Positions 1 to 11,210 of a stretch of DNA of 64,000 bases are shown here, piece after piece. The stretch is from Auanema rhodensis. Lineage: Eukaryota > Nematoda > Chromadorea > Rhabditida > Rhabditidae. The position numbers were made by a program, and so were the translations under genes. The stretch lies in assembly GCA_964057225.1 (NCBI GenBank), contig OZ059895.1, positions 9,796,001-9,860,000 on the forward strand. Direction: 5' to 3'. The notes under the pieces are model-generated. The model was not told the DNA's origin, ran no database searches, and saw only the letters and a program-made list of their open reading frames with translations. The first letter of the stretch is position 1; every line of letters begins with the position of its first letter.

Positions 1-98
1 ATAAACCAGTAGTTGTTGAACCTTCATCTTAACTTTACTGTTTCTATCTATTTCCTATCGAAACAAACATTGTTCAAACACTATGCAACTATGAAACC

Positions 99-200
99 TT
101 TTTTAATTTATTGTATTTGGAGCTCATAAAATTTGATATCATTGAGGGATCCAGATGAAACGTGGAAAATTACATAACTAACATGAAATTGGAAAAAAAA
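99..200. other. A/T tracts with length variation (one example)
   Basis: A T6 tract at 99-104 and an A8 tract at 193-200 recur in every monomer. The A-run varies from 7 to about 10 and is sometimes interrupted (GGAGAAAAAAAC, GGAAATAAAACC, GGAAAAATAAC). It supplies most 1-bp length differences between monomers. Such tracts can bend DNA and disfavour nucleosomes, but no phasing was computed. Confidence 0.6.
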
Positions 201-266
201 GTATAACGAGGATAAGTAGGTAAACCATTGAATATCAGATATTTTCGCTTACGACCATACCACGTT
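159..266. other. Inverted heptamers AACGTGG ... CCACGTT in each monomer (one example)
   Basis: AACGTGG at 159-165 and CCACGTT at 260-266 are perfect reverse complements 94 bp apart. They flank the A8 tract and the 13-bp dyad. Many monomers alter the left arm to AAGGTGG, or the right arm to TCACGTT, without an obvious compensating change. The pairing is therefore weakly supported as a structure. Confidence 0.4.
231..243. other. Conserved 13-bp dyad AATATCAGATATT (one example)
   Basis: AATATC and GATATT are perfect reverse complements around a central A. The element is kept in nearly all monomers and directly precedes the well-conserved TTTTCGCTTACGACC block. Rare variants damage one arm: GAACATCAG in the AATATT class, GAACTTCAG near 9438 and 21847, GAATTTCAG near 23850, and CAGAAATTTTC near 31068. 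It could be a binding site for a satellite-associated protein, but that is inference. Confidence 0.6.
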
Positions 267-346
267 GAAAGTACGCCATACAGCTGATATTCAATTTTAT
301 CTCTTCCGTAACAAATGTTTTCAATTTTCAAGCAGTTTTACTTAAA

Positions 347-407
347 TAGCTCAACCAAAGGAGAGCAAATTATCTTCAATCTTATTTCTATATTACAGTT
401 ATAAACC
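347..407 (+). promoter_or_regulatory. tRNA D-arm / Pol III A-box-like element (speculative)
   Basis: TAGCTC at 347-352 and GAGC at 363-366 can form a four-pair stem (GCTC/GAGC) with a 10-base loop, laid out like the D arm of a tRNA (TA, stem, loop, stem, A). It resembles the A box TRGCNNAGYNGG in its first half. A weak B-box-like AGTTATAAACC follows at 397-407, and a T6 run about 90 bp further on could terminate Pol III. The GAAAGC monomers break one stem pair. No acceptor or T arm is seen, so it is not a tRNA gene. Confidence 0.2.
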
Positions 408-3325
408 AGTAGTTGTTGAACCTTCATCTTAACTTTACTGTTTCTATCTATTTCCTATCGAAACAAACATTGTTCAAACACCATGCAACTATAAAACCTT
501 TTTTAATTTATTGTATTTGGAGCTCATAAAATTTGATATCATTGAGGGATCCAGATGAAACGTGGAAAATTACATAACTAACATGAAATTTGAAAAAAAA
601 CTATAACGGGGATAAGTATGTTAACGATTGAATATCAGATATTTTCGCTTACGACCATACCACGTTGAAAGTACGCCATACAGCTGATTTTCAATTTTAT
701 CTCTTCCGTAACATATGTTTCCAATTTTCAAGCAGTTTTACTTAAATAGCTCAACCAAAGGAAAGCAAATTATCTTCAATCTCATTTCTATATTACAGTT
801 ATAAACCAGTAGTTGTTGAACCTTCATCTTAACTTTACTGTTTCTATCTATTTCCTATCGAAACAAACATTGTTCAAACACTATGCAACTATGGAACCTT
901 TTTTAATTTATTGTATTTGGAGCTCATAAAATTTGATATCATTGAGGGATCCAGATGAAACGTGGAAAATTACATAACTAACATGAAATTGGAAAAAAAA
1001 GTATAACGAGGATAAGTAGGTAAACCATTGAATATCAGATATTTTCGCTTACGACCATACCACGTTGAAAGTACGCCATACAGCTGATTTTCAATTTTAT
1101 CTCTTCCGTAACATATGTTTTCAATTTTCAAGCAGTTTTACTTAAATAGCTAAACCAAAGGAGAGCAAATTATCTTCAATCTTATTTCTATATTACAGTT
1201 ATAAACCAGTAGTTGTTGAACCTTCATCTTAACTTTACTGTTTCTATCTATTTCCTATCAAAACAAACATTGTTTAAACACTATGCAACTATGAAACCCT
1301 TTTTAATTTATTGTATTTGGAGCTCATAAGAATTGATATCATTGAGGGATCCAGATGAAACGTGGAAAGTTACGTAACTAACATGAAATTGGAAAAAAAA
1401 ACTATAACGGGGATAAGTATGTTAACGATTGAATATCAGATATTTTCGCTTACGACCATATCACGTTGAAAGTACGCCATACAGCTGATTTTCAATTTTA
1501 TCTCTTCCGTAACATATGTTTTCAATTTTCAAGCAGTTTTACTTAAATAGCTAAACCAAAGGAGAGCAAATTATCTTCAATCTTATTTCTATATTACAGT
1601 TATAAACCAGTAGTTGTTGAACCTTCATCTTAACTTTACTGTTTCTATCTATTTCCTATCAAAACAAACATTGTTTAAACACTATGCAACTATGAAACCT
1701 TTTTTAATTTATTCTATTTGGAGCTCATAAAATTTGATATCATTGAGGGATCCAGATAAAACGTGGAAAATTACATAACTAACATGAAATTGGAAAAAAA
1801 AGTATAACGAGGATAAGTAGGTAAACCATTGAATATCAGATATTTTCGCTTACGACCATACCACGTTGAAAGTACGCCATACAGCTGATTTTCAATTTTA
1901 TCTTTTCCGTAACAAATGTTTTCAATTTTCAAGCACTTTTACTTAGATAGCTCAACCAAAGGAAAGCAAATTATCTTCAATTTTATTTCTATATTACAGT
2001 TATAAACCAGTAGGTAATGAAACCTTCATATTGAATTTACTGTTTCTATCTATTTCCTATTAAAACAAACATTGTTCAAACACTATGCAACTATGAAACC
2101 TTCTTTAGTTTATTGTATTTGGAGCTCATAAAATTTGATATCATCGAGGGATCCAGATGGAACGTGGAAAATTACATAACTAAAATGAAATTGGAAAAAA
2201 AAGTATAACAAGGATAAGTATGTTAACGATTGAATATCAGATATTTTCGCTTACGACCATACCACGTTGAAAGTACGCCATACAGCTGATTTTCAATTTT
2301 ATCTTTTCCGTAACAAATGTTTTCAATTTTCAAGCACTTTTACTTAGATAGCTCAACCAAAGGAAAGCAAATTATCTTCAATTTTATTTTTATATTACAG
2401 TTATAAACCAGTAGGTAATGAAACCTTCATCTTGAATTTACTGTTTCTATCTATTTCCTATCAAAACAAACATTGTTCAAACACTATGCAACTATGAAAA
2501 CTTTTTTAATTTATTGTATTTGGAGCTCATAAAATTTGATATCATCGAGGGATCCAGATGGAACGTGGAAAATTACATAACTAACATGAAATTGGAAAAA
2601 AAGTATAACGAGGATAAGTATGTTAACGATTGAATATCAGATATTTTCGCTTACGACCATACCACGTTGAAAGTATGCCATACAGCTGATTTTCAATTTT
2701 ATCTTTTCCGTAACAAATGTTTTCAATTTTCAAGCACTTTTACTTAGATAGCTCAACCAAAGGAAAGCAAATTATCTTCAATCTTATTTCTATATTACAG
2801 TTATAAACCAGTAGTTGTTGAACCTTCATCTTAACTTTACTGTTTCTATCTATTTCCTATCAAAACATCATTGTTTAAACACTATACAACTGTGAAACCT
2901 TTTTTAATTTATTGTATTTGGAGCTCATAATATTTGATATCATCGAGGAATCCAGATGGAAAGTGGAAAATTACATAACTAACATGAAATTGGAAAAAAA
3001 AGTATAACAAGGAGAAGTATGTTAACGATTGAATATCAGATATTTTCGCTTACGACCATACCACGTTAAAAGTACGCCATACAGCTGATTTTCAATTTTA
3101 TCTCTTCCGTAACAAATGTTTTCAATTTTCAAGCACTTTTACTTAGATAGCTCAACCAAAGAAAAGCAAATTATCTTCAATTCTTTTTCTATATTACAGT
3201 TATAAACCAGTAGATAATGAACCTTCATCTCGACTTTACTGTTTCTATCTATTTCCTATCGAAACAAACATTGTTTAAACACTATACAACTGTGAAACCT
3301 TTTTTAATTTATTGTATTTGTAGCT

Positions 3326-4180
3326 CATAAAATTTTATATCATCGAGGGATCCAGATGGAAGGTGGAAAATTACATAACTAACATGAAATTTGAAAAAAA
3401 ACTATAACGGGGATAAGTATGTTAACGATTGAATATCAGATATTTTTGCTTACGACCATACCACGTTGAAAGTACGCCATACAGCTGATATTCAATTTTA
3501 TCTCTTCCGTAACAAATCTTTTCAATTTTCAAGCACTTTTACTTGGATAGCTCAACCAAAGGAAAGCAAATTATCTTCAATCTCATTTCTATATTACAGT
3601 TATAAACCAGTAGTTGTTGAACCTTCATCTTAACTTCACTGTTTCTATCTATTTCCTATCGAAACAAACATTGTTCAAACACTATGCAACTATGAAACCT
3701 TTTTAAATTTATTGTATTTGGAGCTCATAAAATTTGATATCATTGAGGGATCCAGATGAAACGTGGAAAATTACATAACTAACATGAAATTGGAAAAAAA
3801 AGTATAACGAGGATAAGTAGGTAAACCATTGAATATCAGATATTTTCGCTTACGACCATACCACGTTGAAAGTACGCCATACAGCTGATATTCAATTTTA
3901 TCTCTTCCGTAACATATGTTTTCAATTTTCAAGCAGTTTTACTTAAATAGCTCAACCAAAGGAGAGCAAATTATCTTCAATCTTATTTCCATATTACAGT
4001 TATAAACCAGTAGTTGTTGAACCTTCATCTTAACTTTACTGTTTCTATCTATTTCCTATCAAAACAAAGATTGTTTAAACACTATGCAACTATGAAACCT
4101 TTTTTAATTTATTGTATTTGGAGCTCATAAGAATTGATTTCATTGAGGGATACAGATGAAACGTGGAAAGTTACATAACT
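3326..4180 (+). repeat. 7-monomer sub-duplication, copy a
   Basis: This stretch runs from the M9 middle to the M11 middle and aligns with 6129-6983 at an offset of 2,803 bp. Shared private variants are AATTTTATATCATCG with GGAAGGTGG, GATATTCAATTTT, CAAATCTTTTC, TTACTTGGATAG, AACTTCACTG and GAATTGATTTCATTG followed by GGGATACAG. Scattered single-base differences (for example GAAATTTG versus GAAATTGG) show that it is older than the 31-monomer duplication. Confidence 0.8.
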
Positions 4181-4189
4181 AACATGAAA

Positions 4190-6190
4190 TTTGAAAAAAA
4201 ACTATAACGGGGATAAGTATGTTAACGATTGAATATCAGATATTTTCGCTAACGACCATACCACGTTGAAAGTACGCCATACAGCTGATTTTCAATTTTA
4301 TGTTTTCCGTAACAAATGTTTTCAATTTTCAAGCACTTTTACTTAGATAGCTCAACCAAAGGAAAGCAAATTATCTTCAATTTTATTTCTATATTACAGT
4401 TATAAACCAGTAGATAATGAACCTTCATCTCGACTTTACTGTTTCTATCCATTTCCTATCGAAACAAACATTGTTTAAACACTATACAACTGTGAAACCT
4501 TTTTTAATTTATTGTATTTGTAGCTCATAAAATTTGATATCATCGAGGGATCCAGATGGAACGTGGAAAATTACATTACTAACATGAAATTGGAAAAAAA
4601 AGTATAACAAGGATAAGTATGTTAACGATTGAATATCAGATATTTTCGCTTACGACCATACCACGTTGAAAGTACGCCATACAGCTGATTTTCAATTTTA
4701 TCTTTTCCGTAACAAATGTTTTCAATTTTCAAGCACTTTTACTTAGATAGCTCAACCAAAGGAAAGCAAATTATCTTCAATTTTATTTTTATATTACAGT
4801 TATAAACCAGTAGGTAATGAAACCTTCATCTTGAATTTACTGTTTCTATCTATTTCCTATCAAAACAAACATTGTTCAAACACTATGCAACTATGAAACC
4901 TTTTTAAATTTATTGTATTTGGAGCTCATAAAATTTGATATCATCGAGGGATCCAGATGGAACGTGGAAAATTACATAACTAAAATGAAATTGGAAAAAA
5001 AAGTATAACAAGGATAAGTATGTTAACGATTGAATATCAGATATTTTCGCTTACGACCATACCACGTTGAAAGTACGCCATACAGCTGATTTTCAATTTT
5101 ATCTTTTCCGTAACAAATGTTTTCAATTTTCAAGCACTTTTACTTAGATAGCTCAACCAAAGGAAAGCAAATTATCTTCAACTTTATTTCTATATTACAG
5201 TTATAAACCAGTAGGTAATGAAACCTTCATCTTGAATTTACTGTTTCTATCTATTTCCTATCAAAACAAACATTGTTCAAACACTATGCAACTATGAAAC
5301 CTTTTTTAATTTATTGTATTTGGAGCTCATAAAATTTGATATCATCGAGGGATCCAGATGGAACGTGGAAAATTACATAACTAAAATGAAATTGGAAAAA
5401 AAAGTATAACAAGGATAAGTATGTTAACGATTGAATATCAGATATTTTCGCTTACGACCATACCACGTTGAAAGTACGCCATACAGCTGATTTTCAATTT
5501 TATCTTTTCCGTAACAAATGTTTTCACTTTTCAAGCACTTTTACTTAGATAGCTCAACCAAAGGAAAGCAAATTATCTTCAATTTTATTTCTATATTACA
5601 GTTATAAACCAGTAGGTAATGAAACCTTCATATTGAATTTACTGTTTCTATCTATTTCCTATTAAAACAAACATTGTTCAAACACTATGCAACTATGAAA
5701 CCTTTTTTAGTTTATTGTATTTGGAGCTCATAAAATTTGATATCATCGAGGGATCCAGATGGAACGTGGAAAATTACATAACTAAAATGAAAATGGAAAA
5801 AAAAGTATAACAAGGATAAGTATGTTAACGATTGAATATCAGATATTTTCGCTTACGACCATACCACGCTGAAAATACGCCATACAGCTGATTTTCAATC
5901 TTATCTTTTCCGTAACAAATGTTTTCAATTTTCAAGCACTTTTACTTAGATAGCTCAACCAAAGGAAAGCAAATTATCTTCAATTTTATTTCTATATTAC
6001 AGTTATAAACCAGTAGGTAATGAAACCTTCATCTTGAATTTACTGTTTCTATCTATTTCCTATCAAAACATCATTGTTTAAACACTATACAACTGTGAAA
6101 CCTTTTTTAATTTATTGTATTTGGAGCTCATAAAATTTTATATCATCGAGGGATCCAGATGGAAGGTGGAAAATTACATAACTAACATGA
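4190..6190 (+). repeat. 8-monomer sub-duplication, copy a
   Basis: This stretch (M11 tail to M16) aligns with 7393-9394 at an offset of 3,203 bp, becoming 3,204 after one extra A in M20. Shared private variants include GCTAACGACC, TTTTATGTTTTCC, CATCTCGACTTTAC, TTTGTAGCTCAT, TTACATTACTAAC, CAACTTTATTTC, TTTTCACTTTTC and CATATTGAATTTAC. Confidence 0.85.
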
Positions 6191-6983
6191 AATTGGAAAA
6201 AAAACTATAACGGGGATAAGTATGTTAACGATTGAATATCAGATATTTTCGCTTACGAGCATACCACGTTGAAAGTACGCCATACAGCTGATATTCAATT
6301 TTATCTCTTCCGTAACAAATCTTTTCAATTTTCAAGCACTTTTACTTGGATAGCTCAACCAAAGGAAAGCAAATTATCTTCAATCTCATTTCTATATTAC
6401 AGTTATAAACCAGTAGTTGTTGAACCTTCATCTTAACTTCACTGTTTCTATCTATTTCCTATCAAAACAAACATTGTTCAAACACTATGCAACTATGAAA
6501 CCTTTTTAAATTTATTGTATTTGGAGCTCATAAAATTTGATATCATTGAGGGATCCAGATGAAACGTGGAAAATTACATAACTAACATGAAATTGGAAAA
6601 AAAAGTATAACGAGGATAAGTAGGTAAACCATTGAATATCAGATATTTTCGCTTACGACCATACCACGTTGAAAGTACGCCATACAGCTGATATTCAATT
6701 TTATCTCTTCCGTAACATATGTTTTCAATTTTCAAGCAGTTTTACTTAAATAGCTCAACCAAAGGAGAGCAAATTATCTTCAATCTTATTTCCATATTAC
6801 AGTTATAAACCAGTAGTTGTTGAACCTTCATCTTAACTTTACTGTTTCTATCTATTTCCTATCAAAACAAACATTGTTTAAACACTATGCAACTATGAAA
6901 CCTTTTTTAATTTATTGTATTTGGAGCTCATAAGAATTGATTTCATTGAGGGATACAGATGAAACGTGGAAAGTTACATAACT
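6129..6983 (+). repeat. 7-monomer sub-duplication, copy b
   Basis: This copy (M16 middle to M18 middle) pairs with 3326-4180. Outside the pair the two neighbourhoods differ: M9 has an A head and M16 a G head, and the tail of M18 is CATATG type whereas the tail of M11 is CAAATG type. The ends therefore mark recombination breakpoints inside monomers. Confidence 0.8.
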
Positions 6984-7392
6984 AACATGAAATTGGAAAA
7001 AAAACTATAACGGGGATAAGTATGTTAACGATTGAATATCAGATATTTTCGCTTACGACCATATCGCGTTGAAAGTACGCCATACAGCTGATTTTCAATT
7101 TTATCTCTTCCGTAACATATGTTTTCAATTTTCAAGCAGTTTTACTTAAATAGCTCAACCAAAGGAGAGCAAATTATCTTCAATCTTATTTCTATATTAC
7201 AGTTATAAACCAGTAGATAATGAACCTTCATCTTGACTTTACTGTTTCTATCCATTTCCTATTGAAACAAACATTGTTTAAACACTGTACAACTGTGAAA
7301 CCTTTTTTAATTTATTGTATTTGGAGCTCATAAAATTTGATATCATCGAGGGATCCAGATGAAACGTGGAAAATTACATAACTAACATGAAA

Positions 7393-9394
7393 TTTGAAAA
7401 AAAACTATAACGGGGATAAGTATGTTAACGATTGAATATCAGATATTTTCGCTAACGACCATACCACGTTGAAAGTACGCCATACAGCTGATTTTCAATT
7501 TTATGTTTTCCGTAACAAATGTTTTCAATTTTCAAGCACTTTTACTTAGATAGCTCAACCAAAGGAAAGCAAATTATCTTCAATTTTATTTCTATATTAC
7601 AGTTATAAACCAGTAGATAATGAACCTTCATCTCGACTTTACTGTTTCTATCTATTTCCTATCGAAACAAACATTGTTTAAACACTATACAACTGTGAAA
7701 CCTTTTTTAATTTATTGTATTTGTAGCTCATAAAATTTGATATCATCGAGGGATCCAGATGGAACGTGGAAAATTACATTACTAACATGAAATTGGAAAA
7801 AAAAAGTATAACAAGGATAAGTATGTTAACGATTGAATATCAGATATTTTCGCTTACGACCATACCACGTTGAAAGTACGCCATACAGCTGATTTTCAAT
7901 TTTATCTTTTCCGTAACAAATGTTTTCAATTTTCAAGCACTTTTACTTAGATAGCTCAACCAAAGGAAAGCAAATTATCTTCAATTTTATTTTTATATTA
8001 CAGTTATAAACCAGTAGGTAATGAAACCTTCATCTTGAATTTACTGTTTCTATCTATTTCCTATCAAAACAAACATTGTTCAAACACTATGCAACTATGA
8101 AACCTTTTTAAATTTATTGTATTTGGAGCTCATAAAATTTGATATCATCGAGGGATCCAGATGGAACGTGGAAAATTACATAACTAAAATGAAATTGGAA
8201 AAAAAAGTATAACAAGGATAAGTATGTTAACGATTGAATATCAGATATTTTCGCTTACGACCATACCACGTTGAAAGTACGCCATACAGCTGATTTTCAA
8301 TTTTATCTTTTCCGTAACAAATGTTTTCAATTTTCAAGCACTTTTACTTAGATAGCTCAACCAAAGGAAAGCAAATTATCTTCAACTTTATTTCTATATT
8401 ACAGTTATAAACCAGTAGGTAATGAAACCTTCATCTTGAATTTACTGTTTCTATCTATTTCCTATCAAAACAAACATTGTTCAAACACTATGCAACTATG
8501 AAACCTTTTTTAATTTATTGTATTTGGAGCTCATAAAATTTGATATCATCGAGGGATCCAGATGGAACGTGGAAAATTACATAACTAAAATGAAATTGGA
8601 AAAAAAAGTATAACAAGGATAAGTATGTTAACGATTGAATATCAGATATTTTCGCTTACGACCATACCACGTTGAAAGTACGCCATACAGCTGATTTTCA
8701 ATTTTATCTTTTCCGTAACAAATGTTTTCACTTTTCAAGCACTTTTACTTAGATAGCTCAACCAAAGGAAAGCAAATTATCTTCAATTTTATTTCTATAT
8801 TACAGTTATAAACCAGTAGGTAATAAAACCTTCATATTGAATTTACTGTTTCTATCTATTTCCTATTAAAACAAACATTGTTCAAACACTATGCAACTAT
8901 GAAACCTTTTTTAGTTTATTGTATTTGGAGCTCATAAAATTTGATATCATCGAGGGATCCAGATGGAACGTGGAAAATTACATAACTAAAATGAAAATGG
9001 AAAAAAAAGTATAACAAGGATAAGTATGTTAACGATTGAATATCAGATATTTTCGCTTACGACCATACCACGTTGAAAGTACGCCATACAGCTGATTTTC
9101 AATCTTATCTTTTCCGTAACAAATGTTTTCAATTTTCAAGCACTTTTACTTAGATAGCTCAACCAAAGGAAAGCAAATTATCTTCAATTTTATTTCTATA
9201 TTACAGTTATAAACCAGTAGGTAATGAAACCTTCATCTTGAATTTACTGTTTCTATCTATTTCCTATCAAAACATCATTGTTTAAACACTATACAACTGT
9301 GAAACCTTTTTTAATTTATTGTATTTGGAGCTCATAAAATTTTATATCATCGAGGGATCCAGATGGAAGGTGGAAAATTACATAACTAACATGA
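7393..9394 (+). repeat. 8-monomer sub-duplication, copy b
   Basis: This copy (M19 tail to M24) pairs with 4190-6190. It ends where M24 continues with GTATAACAAGGAGAAG while M16 continues with CTATAACGGGG. The head of M19 (A head, TCTTGACTTTAC, CACTGTACAAC) is instead close to M25, so M19 is a hybrid of two classes. Confidence 0.85.
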
Positions 9395-10810
9395 AATTGG
9401 AAAAAAAAGTATAACAAGGAGAAGTATGTTAACGATTGAACTTCAGATATTTTCGCTTACGACCATACCACGTTAAAAGTACGCCATACAGCTGATTTTC
9501 AATTTTATCTCTTCCGTAACAAATCTTTTCAATTTTCAAGCACTTTTACTTAGATAGCTCAACCAAAGAAAAGCAAATTATCTTCAATTCTTTTTCTATA
9601 TTACAGTTATAAACCAGTAGATAATGAACCTTCATCTTGACTTTACTGTTTCTATCCATTTCCTATCGAAACAAACATTGTTTAAACACTGTACAACTGT
9701 GAAACCTTTTTTAATTTATTGTATTTGGAGCTCATAAAATTTGATATCATCGAGGGATCCAGATGGAACGTGGAAAATTACATAACTAACATGAAATTGG
9801 AAAAAAAAGTATAACAAGGATAAGTATGTTAACGATTGAATATCAGATATTTTCGCTTACGACCATACCACGTTGAAAGTACGCCATACAGCTGATTTTC
9901 AATTTTATCTTTTCCGTAACAAATGTTTTCAATTTTCAAGCACTTTTACTTAGATAGCTCAACCAAAGGAAAGCAAATTATCTTCAATTTTATTTCTATA
10001 TTACAGTTATAAACCAGTAGGTAATGAAACCTTCATCTTGAATTTACTGTTTCTATCTATTTCCTATCGAAACAAACATTGTTCAAACACTATGCAACTA
10101 TGAAACCTTTTTTAATTTATTGTATTTGGAGCTCATAAAATTTGATATCATCGAGGGATCCAGATGGAACGTGGAAAATTACATAACTAACATGAAATTG
10201 GAAAAAAAAGTATAACAAGGATAAGTATGTTAACGATTGAATATCAGATATTTTCGCTTACGACCATATCACGTTGAAAGTACGCCATACAGCTGATTTT
10301 CAATTTTATCTCTTCCGTAACATATGTTTTCAATTTTCAAGCAGTTTTACTTAAATAGCTCAACCAAAGGAAAGCAAATTATCTTCAATCTCATTTCTAT
10401 ATTACAGTTATAAACCAGTAGTTGTTGAACCTTCATCTTAACTTTACTGTTTCTATCTATTTCCTATCGAAACAAACATTGTTTAAACACTATACAACTG
10501 TGAAACCTTTTTTAATTTATTGTATTTGGAGCTCATAAAATTTGATATCATCGAGGGATCCAGATGGAACGTGGAAAATTACATAACTAACATGAAATTG
10601 GAGAAAAAAACTATAACGAGGATAAGTAGGTAAACCATTGAATATCAGATATTTTCGCTTACGACCATACCACGTTGAAAGTACGCCATGCAACTGATTT
10701 TCAATTTTATCTTTTCCGTAACAAATGTTTTCAATTTTCAAACAGTTTTACTTAGATAGCTCAACCGAGGGAAAGCAAATTATCTTCAATTTTATTTCTA
10801 TATTACAGTT

Positions 10811-11210
10811 ATAAACCAGTAGGTAATGAACCTTCATCTTGAATTTACTTATTCTATCCATTTCCTATCAAAACAAACATTGTTCAAACACTATGCAACT
10901 ATGAAACCTTTTTTAATTTATTGTATTTGGAGCTCATAAGATTTGATATCATCGAGGGATCCAGATGAAACGTGGAAAATTACATAACTAACATGAAATT
11001 GGAAAAAAAAGTATAACGAGGATAAGTAGGTAAACCATTGAATATCAGATATTTTCGCTTACGACCATACCACGTTGAAAGTACGCCATACAGCTGATTT
11101 TCAATTTTATCTCTTCCGTAACATATGTTTTCAATTTTCAAGCAGTTTTACTTAAATAGCTAAACCAAAGGAGAGCAAATTATCTTCAATCTTATTTCTA
11201 TATTACAGTT
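10811..11210 (+). repeat. Hybrid monomer M28 at the 31-mer boundary
   Basis: The first part is G2 type (AGGTAATGAACC, TTACTTATTC, CATAAGATTTG, ATCGAGGG). From 10978 the monomer becomes the class of M3 (GAAACGTGG, GTAGGTAAACC, CATATG, AGCTAAACCAAAGG). The switch lies within the 14 identical bases 10964-10977, which include the BamHI site. M59, the matching monomer of the second copy, keeps the other tail. The sequence looks like a homologous exchange product. Confidence 0.85.

Larger units (their letters stand above)
1..400 (+). repeat. Reference monomer M1 with landmarks
   Basis: This monomer serves as the coordinate frame for the others. It has a T head (AGTTGTTGAACC), a T6 tract at 99-104, SacI at 120-125, EcoRV at 135-140, BamHI at 147-152 and an A8 tract at 193-200. 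The class marker GTAGGTAAACC starts at about 217; other monomers carry GTATGTTAACG there, which includes an HpaI site. A perfect dyad lies at 231-243, followed by a TTTTCGCTTACGACC block at 242-256. PvuII is at 281-286, and the sequence CTTAAATAGCTC with a D-arm-like element ends the unit. There are eight CpG dinucleotides, close to the roughly nine expected from base composition. Confidence 0.95.
1..10976 (+). repeat. 31-monomer HOR, left copy (M1 to mid-M28)
   Basis: This block matches 12410-23385 at a constant offset of 12,409 bp through all 28 monomer starts, so no net indel separates them over 10,976 bp. Monomer starts are 1, 401, 801, 1201, 1602, 2002, 2403, 2803, 3202, 3602, 4002, 4402, 4802, 5203, 5604, 6005, 6405, 6805, 7205, 7605, 8006, 8407, 8808, 9209, 9609, 10009, 10410 and 10811. 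Private variants are shared with the second copy, for example CTTCTTTAG near 2100, GCTGAAAATACG near 5869 and GAACTTCAG near 9438. I spotted two substitutions by eye, at 894 (G versus A) and 2478 (C versus G). The left end lies outside the window. Confidence 0.93.

Noticed and set aside
120-152. SacI, EcoRV and BamHI palindromes as functional elements
   Set aside because: They are 6-bp palindromes expected by chance and useful only as landmarks. BamHI is lost in several classes without other effect visible.
231-256. CENP-B box
   Set aside because: The TTCG is present but the required A and CGGG at the fixed distances of NTTCGNNNNANNCGGGN are missing. The CGGGG in the ATAACGGGG monomers has no TTCG at the right distance upstream.
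401-407. TATA-box-like ATAAAC at monomer starts as a Pol II promoter
   Set aside because: In 30% GC DNA such a motif is common by chance, and no initiator, downstream element or open frame supports it.
347-420. Functional tRNA gene
   Set aside because: Only a D-arm-like hairpin is visible. No paired acceptor stem, anticodon stem or T arm could be drawn, and many monomers break the D stem.
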